DNA from: Mucor racemosus
Taxonomy: Eukaryota; Mucoromycota; Mucoromycetes; Mucorales; Mucoraceae
Reading direction: 5' to 3'
Length of the DNA: 64,000 bases
NCBI GenBank assembly: GCA_027405735.1
Contig: JAPEHQ010000006.1
Coordinates: 248,001 to 312,000 of the forward strand
Numbering within the stretch: the stretch's first letter is position 1; the number at the start of each line of letters is the position of its first letter. The translations under genes were made by a program, and so were the position numbers. The notes below the pieces were generated by a model. The model searched no databases, was not told the DNA's origin, and worked only from the letters and a program-made list of their open reading frames with translations. Positions 10,415 through 21,240 of the stretch are shown piece after piece.

Positions 10415-13400
10415 ATGTCTACATCCGGTCCTGCTGCTTCTCCTATCAATGCTTCCTCTTCTATGGAAATTGATGATGTTTCTGGTTCTTCCTTGATTGG
10501 TGGTGTTGATCAAGAAGCTTCGTTTGAGGTTGCTCTTCAGCAACTTCGTCAGGATGTTCTTGCTCTTGGTATTCGTATTGCTACTGCTGGTAACAAGCCC
10601 CGTGAAGAGGTTGATCCCTTGCTCCTTTCATTGAAACAAAAGAAGTCGGATTTGCAAGCCTTGGAGGAGGTTGTATCTTTGGTCAATAACTCGTCTTCTG
10701 ATTCGTCCAATGAAGGTCAAAATTTTTCTGCTTCTGGTTCAGTGGTTCCTAGTGGTTTGCCGCTATTTCAATGGATTGGTGCTGTTAGAGAGGACAAGAA
10801 GGAGGTCTTTGCTGATATCGAAGAATGCCTTCGTCGGTTTGAAGATATATTGAGTAGTCATACACTTAATTTCGACAAACATTGGTTCCGTCTGTTGCCT
10901 CGTTGCTTGAGCAATGATCTTCGTGATTGGCTGAATGAGTATATTTTAACTGTCGGATCTAAGGTTTCTTGGATCAAGCTAAAAGCTTCCATCACTGGAC
11001 GGTATGGTGTGCCTAAGGAACAACTCAGGTTCGAAAGAATCAGAGAGTTTCTTGGGTGCGCTAAACTGGGAAACGAATCTGTTGACAACTTCTTGGAGCG
11101 ATTCAAGACGTTGAAGGCTAAGTCTGAAGTAACTGATCGTTTTATTGTGGCAAAAGTATTCTTTGATGCTTTCCCGGAATCTGTTTCTCGACTCATTATG
11201 GTGGCTATGAGTCAAGCCCCCGAGTCTTCGTTCTATGACTTAGACTATGTCTCTGCTGTTGCTCGTCGTATCGACAATGCTGTTGATAAGAAGGAGTCTA
11301 GTTCTAGCAATGGAAAGAAGCGTTCTTTTCCTGATGGTTCTTTTGTTTCTGCTTCTTCAGAAGCCAAGAAATCTAAATATGCTTCTGGGTTTTCTGGTGC
11401 TGCTCGTGCTGGTTCTTCTAGGCATTCAAGTTCTTCTGGTTCGTCTGGACAAGCTGCCAAATTTGTTTCTAAGTTTGGTAAGACAATGCAAGAACACATT
11501 GCTGAACGTACTTGCAAAGATTGTAATTTGCACTTTGGTCGTGGCCACAGCTGTGATACTGCTGTTCGTACTGTTCCTTCGAATAGTAATGGTAACAAGG
11601 TGGTCCGTAGTATGTCCAAGCGTCAATCAGTCAAGGCTGCTGTGGATGCCGCTTTATTGTCTGCCCGTGTGGATCATGCTGTAGACAATCAAAAGTCTTC
11701 TTCTTCTGCTGTTGTTGCTCCTGTTCCCTCTTCCAGTGATAATGATGTTATTAAGGAAGGTGATGCTGTCATGGATTGTGATGATGATGGTATCAACGAT
11801 GATAATGATCTTCGTGATCGTGCCCAGGCAACTTTGGTTGCTGAAATGTCGAATGTCTCTGTGGAAGACAACATTGATGTTATGCAGAATATGGCTGCTC
11901 AAGAATGTAAGTTTGACGCTGTATTTAGTGCTCCTCCTTCTATGCGTACCAATTCGATTTGTGTTCCAATTGTGGTTCAAAATGTGATTTGTTTCGGCTT
12001 AGTTGATACAGGAGCTACATTTAGTTGCATTACTAACGAATTCTTTCAATTTTTAGGAGGGAGTTCTCTGGGTACGTTTAAAGCAAGTGATGATAATAGC
12101 GTCGTTCAGCTTGCTCATGAAGTAACTACTGTCCCGAGAGAGGGTACGGTCGATTTAAGTGTTAGCTATAACAAATATAATAAAAATCATATTTTTGAAA
12201 TATTTTCATTTTATTCTGAAGAAAATGTGCATGTCTTACTTCGAATGGATATCTTGTCTAAACTTGGAATTGCAATTACTGGTCTTGTTAGCCAACATGG
12301 TTTTCAGACTGGCCCACGTATTCCTAGTCCTATTGATGATTCTATTGAACCTAATGCACATCCTTTTGGTGATGAGAAGGAAAGAGAGCCTTTTCTTTTA
12401 TTGCTAAATGAATTGTTAGACCAAAATTCTCAAATTGATATGAAAAATACTCAGTGTAATTTGCCAGATTCGATTATTAAACTTGATACTAAGCCAGGTT
12501 GCGTTGCATGGCGAGCACAGTATCCGTTACCCGAAGCTTACAGAGATGCTGTAGGTAAACAAATTCAAGTTTGGCTTGATGAGGGTGTAATTGTTCGTTC
12601 TGCTAGTCATACTCGATTTAATCATCCATTGTTGGTGGTGAAGAAAAAAGATGCTGATGGAAATTATTCTATGTCTAAACCTCGAGTGGTATGTGATGTT
12701 CGTAAACTCAATGCCATCTTGGAAGTTGATGATAAGCAACAATTGCCATTAATTTCTACAATTCACCAGAATATTGGTACCAAAATGATTCATACTTGCC
12801 TGGATATCCATGCGTGCTTCACAAGTTTTGGCCTTGACAGCCAACAGGCCCACAAGGTTTCATTTACTTGTCCCTTTTCCAACGTGCAATATACCCATAG
12901 GAAGGCTGCTTATGGTATTCGGCATGTCGGATCAGTAGTAGTTCGTACACTACAAACATTGCTCTCGGATCTGAATACTTCTTCGTCTTCTCCATCTGTC
13001 TTTCCGACTGATAAGTGTTGGTCAGCTGTGTGTTACGTCGATGATATTGTCCTGAGTAGTAATGGATCGTTAGCAGATCACTTTGAGTTGGTTGCTGAAG
13101 TAATTCGTCGTTTGACAAAGGCCAATTTGGTACTAAACCCAGAAAAAGTAGTTTTCGGGCAAAAGAGTATCCATTTACTTGGTTGGAGCGTGATTAGTGA
13201 TAAATTGATGCCTGATGGTAGAAAATTAACTAACATTGCTCAATGGCCTGCTATTAAGACTGGTCGTCAATTAGCTTCATTCTTGGGTTTGATGTCCTAC
13301 TTTCGAGCTTCTATTCCGTGCTATTCGCGTCTTACGCAAGATCTTGATAACTTGAAACAATATAAAGATTTAGCACCTGTTTGGAAAGAATCTCATGATA

Positions 13401-15493
13401 AAGCTGTAGCAAACCTTAAGAATGCCCTCACACAGGCATTAATGCTGTCTCCACCTGATTTTACTGTACGATTTCATTTGGCCACGGATGCATCGTTGAC
13501 TGCAATTGGATCTATTCTTTATCAAGTAATAGATGGTGAAATTCGGTATGTAGGTCTCGTTTTTCGAAAACTGTCAGTTTCAGAGAGAAATTATAGTACA
13601 ACAAAAAGGGAACTATTGGGAATTTGTTATTCCTTGGTAAAGTTTTATCGTTTTCTGTACATGAGAGAATTTACCTTACATACAGATCATAAGAGTTTGA
13701 TCTATTTGAATACTCAAGAAGTGCCGAATGCACTGATGTTGGGTTGGTGGGAGACTATCTTTTCGTATACTTTTGACATTGTTCATCTACCTGGTGTTCT
13801 CAACGTCATTCCTGACGCTTTATCGAGACTGTATGAAGATGATGATGCAGATGCTTCTGCACGACATCTTCTGGGGGGCAGGTATTATGCTGATGGAGGT
13901 GAAAGTAATAAACGAAAGAGAAAGGGTTCTAAATTGAAAGTGAGAACGCCTTCTACTTCAATGAAACGTTCTGTTAAAATTAGTAAGGTAGCACGAAATA
14001 AGTCTTTCGGTGATATAGATAAGCATGTAGCGGTAAAAGCCACTTTAGTGAAAGATGGTACTACATCAGCCTCTGTCTCGAAAAAGCGAAGAGAACTTAT
14101 TGTACGTACACTTAAATTTGCAGATTATATGACCCCCCCTCCTAGTGAAAGAGATAATATGATTATATCTCAACATTTACTTGGTCATTATGGAATTAAG
14201 CATGTCGAGCTTGCAATTCATAAAGAAGGGTTTCATTGGAAAAACATTAGAAAAGATATTGAAAGAATATTGTCCGAATGCATTGAATGTAATAAATACA
14301 ACATTGCGAGAGAAGGATATCACCCTTTTCGTAGTACTAAGGCTGATTTGCCTCTTGACCATTGGTGCATGGATCTTGGTGACATGGGTGTTACAAGTTC
14401 ATTTGGTAGTAATTTTCTGTTCGTATTAACAGATTATTTTACAAGATTTACAATTGTAAGATGTATACCTGATAAACATGCTACCACAATTGCTAGAGAA
14501 TTACTGCAAATTTTCAGTTTGTTTGGATGGCCTAAACATTTAACGTCCGATCGAGGAAGTGAGTGGGCCAATGAAGTTGTTGATACTATGATGGAGATCA
14601 GTGGTATCGACAAACGATTGTCTCTTGCTTATAATCCCTTAGGCAACGCTACGGCGGAAAGCTATATAAAGCTTGTTAAGACAACAACCATAAAGCTGTT
14701 AAATGGTAAACGAGATCAATGGGAACATTATGTTCCATGGGTTAATTACTGTATTAATACTAAATATGCAAGGTTGCATAAATCTCGACCCTATACACTT
14801 TTATTTAATCGCCAGCCTAATGGGCTTGAAGATTATTCAAAGGTGGAACCTACTTTAAGTTTGGAAAAAGCTGATGAAAAATTAATAAACGAACGATACC
14901 AGTTTGTACAAGATGTTCTCATTCCGGCTATCTCTAAACGTATAGTAGAGACTCAAGAAAAGGATCATGCAAAGTTTGCAAAGAGACACAAGATTGTTAC
15001 TGAGCACTATCCAATTGGTAGCAAAGTAATGATCAAGAATGTGAATCGACAAAACAAACTAGATGAGCGCTATGAAGGCCCTTACTTGATTCACAATATA
15101 ACTGATAAAGGATCTTATGTACTAGCAGATAGAACTGGTGCATTACTTAGTAGAGATGTACCTACTCATCATATTAATTACAAAGCTGCTGCAAACCCTG
15201 AGCCAACTACGGTCGATGAGTTTTCAAAACAACATTTTGAGATTCAGGCTGTAATTGATCATAAGGGTAAGCCTGGTAATTATTTGTATCTTGTACGATG
15301 GAAGGGCTTTGATAACCCTAATGAAGATACTTGGGAACCTGTTGAAAACTTTAATTCTACCAGACATATTGAATTGTATTGGGGTAGAAGAAATGGTGCA
15401 AAGGTTACAGGTAAACGTCGCTCAGCTCCTAAATCAGTTAATTTAAGAAATTCTGCTATTCGCAAGAAGCGTGGTGGAAAACGAAGGTCTTAA
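10415..15493 (+). CDS. Gag-pol polyprotein of a Ty3/Gypsy chromovirus
   Basis: 1692 residues in a single frame, with no gag/pol frameshift or stop. The gag capsid region spans about residues 110-290. A divergent zinc knuckle has C367, C370, H378 and C380. The protease has DTGA at 531-534. Reverse transcriptase has D797 and YVDD at 874-877. RNase H has its first Asp near 1025 (ATDAS) and a DHKSL block. Integrase has an HHCC finger (H1254, C1289, C1292) and a catalytic triad D1320, D1379, E1415, with exactly 35 residues between the last two. A C-terminal chromodomain spans about 1608-1660 (YLVRWKGF, DTWEPVENF). All key residues are present. The last 30 residues are strongly basic. Chromodomains usually direct insertion to particular chromatin; that role here is by analogy. 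Confidence 0.96.
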   Translation: MSTSGPAASPINASSSMEIDDVSGSSLIGGVDQEASFEVALQQLRQDVLALGIRIATAGNKPREEVDPLLLSLKQKKSDLQALEEVVSLVNNSSSDSSNEGQNFSASGSVVPSGLPLFQWIGAVREDKKEVFADIEECLRRFEDILSSHTLNFDKHWFRLLPRCLSNDLRDWLNEYILTVGSKVSWIKLKASITGRYGVPKEQLRFERIREFLGCAKLGNESVDNFLERFKTLKAKSEVTDRFIVAKVFFDAFPESVSRLIMVAMSQAPESSFYDLDYVSAVARRIDNAVDKKESSSSNGKKRSFPDGSFVSASSEAKKSKYASGFSGAARAGSSRHSSSSGSSGQAAKFVSKFGKTMQEHIAERTCKDCNLHFGRGHSCDTAVRTVPSNSNGNKVVRSMSKRQSVKAAVDAALLSARVDHAVDNQKSSSSAVVAPVPSSSDNDVIKEGDAVMDCDDDGINDDNDLRDRAQATLVAEMSNVSVEDNIDVMQNMAAQECKFDAVFSAPPSMRTNSICVPIVVQNVICFGLVDTGATFSCITNEFFQFLGGSSLGTFKASDDNSVVQLAHEVTTVPREGTVDLSVSYNKYNKNHIFEIFSFYSEENVHVLLRMDILSKLGIAITGLVSQHGFQTGPRIPSPIDDSIEPNAHPFGDEKEREPFLLLLNELLDQNSQIDMKNTQCNLPDSIIKLDTKPGCVAWRAQYPLPEAYRDAVGKQIQVWLDEGVIVRSASHTRFNHPLLVVKKKDADGNYSMSKPRVVCDVRKLNAILEVDDKQQLPLISTIHQNIGTKMIHTCLDIHACFTSFGLDSQQAHKVSFTCPFSNVQYTHRKAAYGIRHVGSVVVRTLQTLLSDLNTSSSSPSVFPTDKCWSAVCYVDDIVLSSNGSLADHFELVAEVIRRLTKANLVLNPEKVVFGQKSIHLLGWSVISDKLMPDGRKLTNIAQWPAIKTGRQLASFLGLMSYFRASIPCYSRLTQDLDNLKQYKDLAPVWKESHDKAVANLKNALTQALMLSPPDFTVRFHLATDASLTAIGSILYQVIDGEIRYVGLVFRKLSVSERNYSTTKRELLGICYSLVKFYRFLYMREFTLHTDHKSLIYLNTQEVPNALMLGWWETIFSYTFDIVHLPGVLNVIPDALSRLYEDDDADASARHLLGGRYYADGGESNKRKRKGSKLKVRTPSTSMKRSVKISKVARNKSFGDIDKHVAVKATLVKDGTTSASVSKKRRELIVRTLKFADYMTPPPSERDNMIISQHLLGHYGIKHVELAIHKEGFHWKNIRKDIERILSECIECNKYNIAREGYHPFRSTKADLPLDHWCMDLGDMGVTSSFGSNFLFVLTDYFTRFTIVRCIPDKHATTIARELLQIFSLFGWPKHLTSDRGSEWANEVVDTMMEISGIDKRLSLAYNPLGNATAESYIKLVKTTTIKLLNGKRDQWEHYVPWVNYCINTKYARLHKSRPYTLLFNRQPNGLEDYSKVEPTLSLEKADEKLINERYQFVQDVLIPAISKRIVETQEKDHAKFAKRHKIVTEHYPIGSKVMIKNVNRQNKLDERYEGPYLIHNITDKGSYVLADRTGALLSRDVPTHHINYKAAANPEPTTVDEFSKQHFEIQAVIDHKGKPGNYLYLVRWKGFDNPNEDTWEPVENFNSTRHIELYWGRRNGAKVTGKRRSAPKSVNLRNSAIRKKRGGKRRS

Positions 15494-15695
15494 AGGCTAA
15501 AAGTAAAGTAGTAACAGAGTCTTTTCCTCATTGTATATAGATTTTTCCTACTGAATAGGTTTTTAAGAGGTTTTTACTGACTAACTTCTACTTTACAAAC
15601 ATTTGTATATACATGGTCTAAAAATAGTAACATATTGTTATGTCGTTGTTATCTTTAATGACTTTAAGGATTAATCTAAAAAGGTGTCATAATCT

Positions 15696-15704
15696 GGGAG
15701 AGGG
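15696..15704 (+). promoter_or_regulatory. Polypurine tract for plus-strand priming
   Basis: GGGAGAGGG lies 3 bases before the 3' LTR, the usual place of the polypurine tract. Confidence 0.7.
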
Positions 15705-15707
15705 CTA

Positions 15708-16138
15708 TGTTGCATCCACCGGTTAATCGTAAGATAATGAACCTTTTGATTTGTAATCCTTAGTTTCAAGAAGTCAGCTAACTGATCTATGATAACATTC
15801 TCGATTGTTCTTATTTTCTAAAGCAAGATCCGGGAAGCTGGATATGTGAGACATATTCACTTGTTGGATTTAGTTATATAAAATAAGCTGAACTTAAATG
15901 TGCTGTGTTACTAATGTACATAAAATGACCTGACAATGGAATGTCAGAAAGATATAATCGATCCAAAGCTGATCTTACAGATAATTGTAATATAGAATTT
16001 GTATATAAATAGGACAAATTATTGATATTAAATAAAGATTCTCTTCAGTTTTTGTGTGTGATTTAATTTAACAAGTTCCTTTATTAAATTATACATTTTT
16101 TCTTGCCATAATATTTATTCTAAATCTTTGGCATTTCA
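15708..16138 (+). repeat. 3' LTR of the chromovirus
   Basis: Identical in reading to the 5' LTR over 431 bp. It is followed by the GTGAT target duplication. Confidence 0.96.
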
Positions 16139-16793
16139 GTGATAAAGTAACATATATAATCTTAGATTTGGCTTGCATATACATTTAAGCAGTAAGTCTT
16201 ATCTAAGTCTATGCTCTAGCAAAAACCATTGTTGCCGTAAGCATTACTATAGCTATAAACATATTTACAAATAGTGATAATCGTAAATATATTGGCTCTT
16301 GCATGTATTATTGCTCTACTATATCAACAACGTATTGAATTGTATCGCCTATAATCTATATTAATAAAAGCAAATGTAATTTAAAAACCCATTCCAGTAA
16401 AAAAGATGCAATGAAACTTTGAGAACGGCACGATGCTCATGTACAAACCAATTTGTGCTCATACGATCAGCTCATTATGTTCATGGTTAGATTTTATTAT
16501 TATGCACAAATAGGGATAATGATATGCTTATGGGCAATTCTACTATTATGCACACATGGGATTAATGTTATGCACACATGGAATTAATGTAATGCACACG
16601 GACAAAATCTATAATTCTGCACATACAGGCTTAGCGTTGTGCTCGTGTGCAGTTTCTTTTGTTGTGCCCATGTGCACATTGTTATCTTTTTATCTTTTTA
16701 ACCATATTCAGTGGGCACAACAGCTCAGGCTATAGTGTGCAGCCCACCTGGGCACAACGAAATCATCTTGTGCAGCACAGGTCGACCGTAGTG
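16139..16793 (+). repeat. R1 copy 1, right part, with TGTGC motif field and CACTA-like end
   Basis: Continuation of R1 after the retrotransposon. From about 16425 to the end, the words TGTGC/GCACA, often extended to TGCACA or TGTGCA, recur every 10-25 bp in both orientations. The repeat stops at ...GGTCGACCGTAGTG, the reverse of CACTACGGTC. Dense subterminal motifs next to a CACTA end are typical of En/Spm-type transposons. No transposase is present. Confidence 0.6.
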
Positions 16794-17174
16794 CGACTGA
16801 ATATTAATGAATCAGAGAAAATACAGCTGGTAAAAAATTGAGACCCAGTGTACATCGATCGAGGTCAAGATTGATAAAAGGTGTATTTATTATGTAATGA
16901 AAATTGCAACATTTTGATGGATAGAAATTACAGGACCAAGATGTTGTGTTTGCCTCAGGATTTTTAAAAGGGTTTAGAAGTATTGAATAAATTGGCTTGG
17001 GACAAAGAAGGTAAAAGGCGGCAATAAGTTCCAGTGATGGTCATGTTTATATTTATGATATTGGAGAGGAGGTAAGACTAAATCTTAATGTAAATCACCT
17101 CTAGCGCAATAATTATAAAGTAAGATTATATTATCATCAAATAAACTACCACACAATACACAATATTAACGTGT
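16794..17174 (+). other. R1 flank with second dynein fragment
   Basis: 16861-17085 matches 7181-7690 with deletions and includes the short dynein intermediate chain remnant at 16970-17085. The rest is AT-rich and non-coding. Confidence 0.5.
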
Positions 17175-18474
17175 ATAGATATTTACGGCAATAAGTTTGA
17201 ATTCAGTGGGTACAACATCATTAATTCTTGAAAAAGTTCTCATGTATTATAAAATCTCTTATTTTTAAGACTTACAAGGCTTATAAGCAGAATATTAATT
17301 TCGAAAATTATTCTTGTCCAGATCATCAATTTTGACATTTTTTAAATTTTTTTTTCTGGTTTTGCAAATTTAGAGTTAATTATACTATCAATTATAAAAA
17401 CAAAAAATATACACATATAAAAAATTTAGCACTCTATTTGCTCAATAAAAAATATACAATAATTTTATTGCAAAATATTACATGAATATCCTTTAACCAA
17501 AAAACCGTTTTTGGACCAAAAGTACAAAGTTTCATTACTTAACATTTAATATTAAGCTTTTATAAAATGCGTATTATTTATACCTACAATTTTCTCTCAT
17601 AATGTAGTATCTTTAAACGTCGATTTTGGTATCAAAATTTGATTTTTCTGTTTTTTAATCTAAACCATGAGTGTTGGTAAGGACAAAATGAGTTCCCGAA
17701 AATGTCCGCTACAAAGTCTGAATTTTCAGACAGTACATGGTTAAATATAAGTAAAGTTTAAAAAAACGCTCTTTTATTTAAAACTTAGATATACCATAGT
17801 ATAAGAGATTTAGCCGTTTAATCTTGCTATGCTCAATTACGGCGTCGCTCTACGGGCTCGCTTTTGCGATTTGTTAATGAATGTATGATATGACAGGCGG
17901 TTCTTCTGGTAGAAAAAATGCATGTTTCTATGATAACAGATATTGCCTATTTTGTTTAGTTTATGGTTGTTTATACGCTGTAATACTGCTTTTACATTGG
18001 CTGAAATGAGCAATTTAGCCGGATCTTAATTGTGCTAAATAATGTAAAGCCTTGAAGATCCTTCTCTACGTGAGTTGTTTCTCTCTTTTTGTTTTCATAT
18101 TCCAAGGATATTATTCACCGTTTGATAAGGCATATCAGACTATTATTAAGTTGGTATTCTTTTCTTTTATCTGAATACAGATGCTAACATAAGATACTCA
18201 TGTTTTTAATATAATATATAGCAGTCTATATTAGAGGCTGATGTTTCTATTTAACAGCTTTCTAAGATCAAATACCATTATTTACTATTGTATTGTTGGA
18301 CGTATTTCTTGATAATTACCAGAGCAAATCGAAGGCAGTGATATTCATAATATCTACTTAATAAAAAGCTAGAACTGGCTACAAACCTACGAAATATTCC
18401 AGAAAAGCGATAAAATTTCAAATGATATAGAAACCAAAAAAAAGAATAATCTAATAATGTTTTGTCTAATAGCC

Positions 18475-18874
18475 TATCAGGGTTATATTATATAAGGGGC
18501 AAGAGACACAGACAAAGACTTATTTGTTATGTTAAGGTTTATTTCAGAATATATAATAAGGGAAATGATGAGGAGAACTGACGAAGAAATAAAAGGAATT
18601 ATGAAAATAAGATGGTTATTTATACTAAATTATTCAAGAGTCTAGTTCCCTTCATGAACTAGACTCCAGGGACACAGTGTTACTGAATTACTCTATAACT
18701 TGAATGCGAGTAAGTTGATATTGTAATGTGGTCATTGGTTGTGCCGCAGTGCGGGTAGTAATAGAATGTCTTGCATAAGCTGGAGATTGATATGCAATTC
18801 GGATAAGGTAATAATGTGTGATATGTTTAGGATAGTAGTATAATTAATAGATTAAGCTTGACAGGTTCATGACA
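18475..18874 (-). mobile_element. Solo LTR (minus), duplication TAGCC
   Basis: A 400-bp insertion missing from the other R1 copies, flanked by direct TAGCC (18470-18474 and 18875-18879). On the minus strand it begins TGTCATGAACC and ends CCCTGATA. It has a TATA-like TATAAATA and an AATAAA signal in that orientation. A perfect 10-bp hairpin stem, AGTCTAGTTC / GAACTAGACT, lies at about 18640-18666. The end TA instead of CA suggests decay or a different family. Confidence 0.65.
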
Positions 18875-19122
18875 TAGCCATAGTTTTGATCGTAGCTATA
18901 CTTGAAAACAAATCTTTTTATACAGCTGACAATCGCAAACTAAAATAGTAAGTTTAAAGAATGTTAATTTGTTTAAATCTTAGTTGGATAATTAAAGTAA
19001 TATTTATAACCTTAAATTTGGCTTGCATATAAATGTAAGCAGCAGTAAGTGTTATTTAGATTTATGCTCGAGCAAAAACCATCGTTGCTGTAAAAATTAT
19101 AGTTATAAACATATTTACAAAT

Positions 19123-19190
19123 AGCATTGGCGTCGAGCTGGGTTTTGCCAGCCAAATTTAATAGAATAAGCTCGGCTCGACAGCAATCCT
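19123..19190. mobile_element. 68-bp hAT-like mini-MITE
   Basis: Inserted in R1 copy 2 between direct TTTACAAAT copies (19114-19122 and 19192-19200). Ends AGCATTGGCGTCGAGC and, reversed, AGGATTGCTGTCGAGC form imperfect inverted repeats. Same family as 6604-6867; partial relatives lie near 21136-21175 and 63470-63500. Confidence 0.6.
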
Positions 19191-19691
19191 TTTTACAAAT
19201 GATAACAATCGTAAATATATTGGCAGTTGTATGTATTGCTCTACACTCTACACCAGCAATGTATTGAATTGTATTGTCTATAATTACAATGTATATTAAT
19301 TAAAGCAAATGTAATTTAAAATCCCATTATTCCAGTAAAAAATGCAATAGAATTTTGAGAACGGCATGATGATGCTCATGTACAAACCAATTTGTGCCCA
19401 TACGATCAGCTATTCATGCTCATGGTCAGATTTTATTACTATGCACAAATAAGGATTAATGATTTGCTTATGGGCAATTCTACTGTTATACGTTATACAC
19501 ACATGGGATTGATGTCATGCACATGGACAGAATCTATAATTCTGCACATACAGGCTTTTCGTTATGCTCGTGTGCAGTTTCTTCTGTTGTGCCCAGGTGC
19601 ATCTTGTTTTCCTTTTAGCAATTATTCAGTGTGCGCAACAACTACTCATCAGGCCATAATGTGCAGGGTGCAGCACAGGTCGGCCGTAGTG

Positions 19692-20430
19692 CTTTCATAT
19701 ATAAATCCTTTAAATTTGTGCTTTTATGGACTTCTTTTGAATCCGGTTGTATTATCTTATACTTTTCAAGTTAAATCCGTTATTAGACTAATAATATTGT
19801 AGGTTGTATTTATGCTTTACTTAAAGTAAGCCTTTGAATAAGTAATAGCAGCAATACATCCGAAACTTAATTTTTGTATAAAATTTTGATACCTGCATGG
19901 TGCATCCACAGATCTGGGTGCATTCCTTGGTTAAGATTACGACACAGTTTGATATGTTAAGTTCTACATTGCTGTGTATTATGTTATGAAGCTCCGTTTA
20001 TACAAGAATGTGGAACTAGTGTGTGTCGCCTAGACTTGATTGGATATATGTATATATATAAATAGACTCCTTTAAACAGGTCATATAATTAGAGAATGTG
20101 AATATAAAAGAAGATGGTTCGATCTTATAATAAAGTTCTTTAGTTTTAGTGTGCTCTTTCATTTTATAACAGTTTTCCTTTATTTTTATTAAATGATTTA
20201 GTACATATTTTAAGGTTTGAGATTGATATAATCTCCTGGCGTAACACTGCATCTTATAGCTGCTTGGAATATTTAAACAACCGCGTCCGGGATGTCCGGT
20301 AATTTTTTCTAGAGATCTAAAGCTTGGAAATATCTTTAGATGGCCGCTTCCAGAGATTGTTCGGCTTTTTTTTTGGAAGAGTGACCATTGGCAAAAATAT
20401 AAATCATATACTATATTGTGTGATGCCGTC
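19692..20430 (+). repeat. Dispersed repeat R5, interrupted by a solo LTR
   Basis: Matches the reverse complement of about 25590-25963. The copy at 25590 lacks the solo LTR and so serves as an empty site. No coding content is seen. It joins directly to the R1 terminus on its left, as does the inverted copy, so R1 end plus R5 has been duplicated as a unit. Confidence 0.6.
19898..20246 (+). mobile_element. Solo LTR, duplication CTGCA
   Basis: A 349-bp block starting TGGTGCATCCAC and ending GCGTAACA, flanked by direct CTGCA (19893-19897 and 20247-20251). It is absent from the inverted R5 copy. TATA boxes (ATATATATAAATAG, near 20050; ATATAAAAG, near 20102) and an AATAAAG signal (near 20130) are present. 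The first bases resemble the LTR of the chromovirus at 9918 (TGTTGCATCCACC), so it is probably a diverged member of that lineage left by LTR-LTR recombination. Confidence 0.8.
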
Positions 20431-20950
20431 AAGTACCATATGTTATCATCTTCTAAAGTATCAATACATCTTACAATCTATGGACTACGACATTTATTAT
20501 TGAAGTTGAAAGTCTTGATATCGGATATAAGAAACTCCTAGCGTAATAAGTTTAATCTAGTAGTTATTATGGCCGCTTGGGCCACAATTATGGCACCATG
20601 TTATTTCATCCCAGCAGCTAATCAATCAAGTAGCTATTAAATTATCAACTTCCAAGCACATTTAGCGCAGTGTTGTGACAAGGCAACTCACAAGCTCTGG
20701 AAGAACGGTTAAATTATGATTGATCCATTTCAATCCATAGATTAATATCAAACGGATCTAATGGTTTAATAGTGCCTTGAATTACACCTTAGGATCTCAA
20801 TGTCAAATCAATATAAAAGGCCGTGCTTTTATATCTAAATAAACGATATTTTGTCTTTATTATACAGTTGAAGAACTGATTCATTACTCATTCTCTTCTA
20901 ATTGTATTCTTTTTTAAGTATTATTTATCGAACTTGAAAATATACGACAA
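20431..20950 (+). repeat. Dispersed repeat X, LTR-like
   Basis: About 520 bp shared in inverted orientation with 26285-26805. It includes a TATAAAAGG box near 20815 and an AATAAACG signal near 20845, spaced as in an LTR. No clean target duplication was found, so the boundaries are approximate and the LTR reading is tentative. Confidence 0.45.
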
Positions 20951-21240
20951 GGCTAAACCTTTTGCAATTCTGAGGATCAGCGCTAGAAGTACTTGCCATT
21001 GCAACGGGAGGTTATTTGGATCCATATTCGTTGAGAAGAACTGATGGGCTTGCTGGTCTTAGTAGGTGTAAGTAGCAGGTAACCAACTTGTTGCTCAAAC
21101 TGGCTCAACGTACAATGACCCATGGATGCTGGTAGTATTGGTGTCGAGACAGGTTTTGCCAGCCAAATTTACTAGTATACATATCATATGCATTAATGAA
21201 AAAGGAAAACATTTGCTAGGAATATGCAAAACGTACTAAG
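20951..21240. repeat. Repeat fragments (R4 and half MITE)
   Basis: About 20985-21070 resembles the end of the window (63915-63995), sharing a TTGCCATTG-AACGGGAG core. At 21136-21175 there is a left half of the AGYATTGG MITE family. No gene seen. Confidence 0.4.

Larger units (their letters stand above)
9918..16138 (+). mobile_element. Full-length Ty3/Gypsy chromovirus LTR retrotransposon
   Basis: A 6221-bp element with two 431-bp LTRs starting TG and ending CA, flanked by the perfect 5-bp duplication GTGAT (9913-9917 and 16139-16143). It contains one uninterrupted gag-pol frame. The LTRs read identical base for base, and the frame is open, so the insertion is young and the element may be active. 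Domain order gag-protease-RT-RNase H-integrase-chromodomain defines the chromovirus branch. It sits inside R1 copy 1. Confidence 0.97.
17175..19691 (+). repeat. Dispersed repeat R1, copy 2
   Basis: Aligns along its length with copy 1 and the palindrome copies, with scattered substitutions and small indels. It lacks the 726-bp hAT-like insertion and the chromovirus of copy 1, but carries a solo LTR (18475-18874) and a 68-bp MITE (19123-19190). It ends with the TGTGC motif field (about 19370-19685) and the terminus GGTCGGCCGTAGTG at 19691. Confidence 0.7.

Noticed and set aside
11245..11984. Antisense and overlapping frames inside the gag-pol gene
   Set aside because: They are shadows of Ser/Asp-rich codon runs of the polyprotein.
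20431..20950. Repeat X as a fourth solo LTR
   Set aside because: The promoter-like and polyadenylation-like signals fit, but no target duplication or common TG...CA boundary was found in the two copies, so it is kept only as LTR-like.
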